Assembly (NCBI GenBank): GCA_022561955.1
Contig: JADFQF010000106.1
Span: 1 to 6,025 of the forward strand
Source: Chloroflexota bacterium
GTDB lineage: Bacteria; Chloroflexota; Dehalococcoidia; SAR202; UBA11138
DNA length: 6,025 nucleotides
Reading direction: 5' to 3'
How positions within the stretch are numbered: the first letter of the stretch is position 1; each line of letters begins with the position of its first letter. A program made the translations under genes and the position numbers. This document shows positions 5,469 to 6,025 of this stretch, one piece after another. A model generated the notes under the pieces. That model saw nothing but the letters and a program-made list of their open reading frames with translations, made no database searches and was not told the origin of the DNA.

Positions 5469-6025
5469 TTAACTTTCCTTGTCGAGGACGCTCCTGATTT
5501 TTTTGGCCAGATCGACAGGGGTGAAGGGCTTCCGCAGGAAATCAACCGTCGGCTGAAGTATGCCCTGCGGCAGCGATTCGTTATCGGCGTACCCCGAGGT
5601 CAAAACGACGGGGACGTTTGGTGAGATCTGAGCCAGTCTTTCCATCAGTCCCACCCCACCCATGAGGGGCATGATAATGTCCGACAGCACGAGATCCACG
5701 GAGACCGCATCAGGACTCTCCAGCAGCCTTAGTGCTTCGTCTCCGTTGGCTGCCTCGTAGACCTCGTATCCCAGGTCTCGAAGCGAGTATACAGTCACAT
5801 TTCGAACCATTACCTCGTCTTCGACGATTAGAATCGTCTCGGTCCCCCGCGGCAACGGCGTACTGGCCAAGGCCTTGTCAATAGAACCTGCCGTGGGTTT
5901 AATCCTTGGCAAAAAGACCTTGAATTTCGTACCTTCTCCTGGAGTGCTGTCCACTTCAATATCCCCCCCTGCTTGTTTTACTATGCCGTAGCAGGTCGAG
6001 AGGCCGAGGCCGGTGCCCTTGTCGG
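5469..6025 (-). CDS. Hybrid sensor histidine kinase, C-terminal part (ATPase G2 box plus receiver domain)
   Basis: The gene enters from the right edge and ends at TAA 5469-5471. The visible N-terminal part is the end of a HATPase_c domain: DKGTGLGLSTCYGIVKQAGG (G2 box), then IEVDSTPGEGTKFKVFLPR. After a linker of about 20 residues comes a full receiver domain from TILIVEDEV to the C-terminus. Its acidic pair is present (VEDE), and the phospho-acceptor Asp is in DLVLSDIIMP at 5679-5681. The conserved Thr is in VVLTSGY and the Lys in RKPFTP. The architecture, kinase core followed by one C-terminal receiver, is the usual PAS-type hybrid kinase; the sensor and His phosphorylation site lie outside the window. 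Signal and partner are unknown. It is convergent with ccmE, 61 bases apart. No hairpin with a T run is seen in that gap, and nothing ties it functionally to cytochrome maturation. Confidence 0.92.
   Translation of the reverse strand, partial: DKGTGLGLSTCYGIVKQAGGDIEVDSTPGEGTKFKVFLPRIKPTAGSIDKALASTPLPRGTETILIVEDEVMVRNVTVYSLRDLGYEVYEAANGDEALRLLESPDAVSVDLVLSDIIMPLMGGVGLMERLAQISPNVPVVLTSGYADNESLPQGILQPTVDFLRKPFTPVDLAKKIRSVLDKES

Noticed and set aside
1..6025. tRNA, rRNA, CRISPR array, insertion sequence or attachment site
   Set aside because: No cloverleaf, rRNA-like stretch, spaced direct repeats or transposase or integrase coding sequence was seen; the only repeats are the short palindromes at 493-652 and the inverted repeats at 3670-3731.

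Overview
The window reads as a GC-rich bacterial chromosome segment that is densely coding and free of mobile elements. The mix of genes points to a free-living Chloroflexota-type bacterium, possibly of the SAR202/Dehalococcoidia kind: an enolase-superfamily sugar-acid dehydratase-like enzyme, a DHA2-type MFS exporter, a short-form dihydroxy-acid dehydratase and a cytochrome c maturation set with a cysteine-type CcmE. ATA (Ile) and AGA/AGG (Arg) codons are frequent throughout. The lineage is an inference from family resemblance; there is no rRNA or other phylogenetic marker.

Layout. On the minus strand, bases 1-473 hold the N-terminal 157 residues of a DHA2-family MFS drug/H+ antiporter that runs off the left edge, probably starting at TTG. 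The divergent intergenic region 474-741 contains two copies of a palindromic dispersed repeat, a G-run cluster, a candidate minus-strand promoter and a small stem-loop. On the plus strand come ilvD (742-2427, branched-chain amino acid synthesis) and a mandelate-racemase/galactonate-dehydratase-like enolase-superfamily gene (2513-3649). The gap 3650-3819 holds two long perfect inverted repeats and a candidate promoter. It is followed by a compact ccmC-ccmD-ccmE cluster (3820-5407). From the right edge, on the minus strand and convergent with ccmE, comes the C-terminal end of a hybrid sensor histidine kinase (5469-6025): the G2 box of its ATPase domain plus a receiver domain.

How the genes work together. 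The three ccm genes form the heme-delivery part of System I cytochrome c maturation. CcmC presents heme, CcmD assists its transfer, and CcmE is the periplasmic heme chaperone. CcmE here has Cys-x-x-x-Tyr in place of the usual His-x-x-x-Tyr heme-attachment motif. CcmD carries an extra N-terminal hydrophobic segment. The genes are tightly coupled: ccmC and ccmD overlap by 26 bases, and ccmD and ccmE are joined by three successive ATGA stop/start overlaps passing through two mini-ORFs. ccmA, ccmB, ccmF, ccmG and ccmH are not adjacent, so they are elsewhere or partly absent. ilvD and the enolase-superfamily gene are both dehydratase-type metabolic genes in the same direction, but the sequence does not show that they share a pathway.

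No clearly new multi-gene system is visible. The best leads are the cysteine-type CcmE in a stand-alone ccmCDE cluster, the ATGA relay, the two-membrane-segment CcmD and the enolase-family enzyme with a Glu-x-His metal site.
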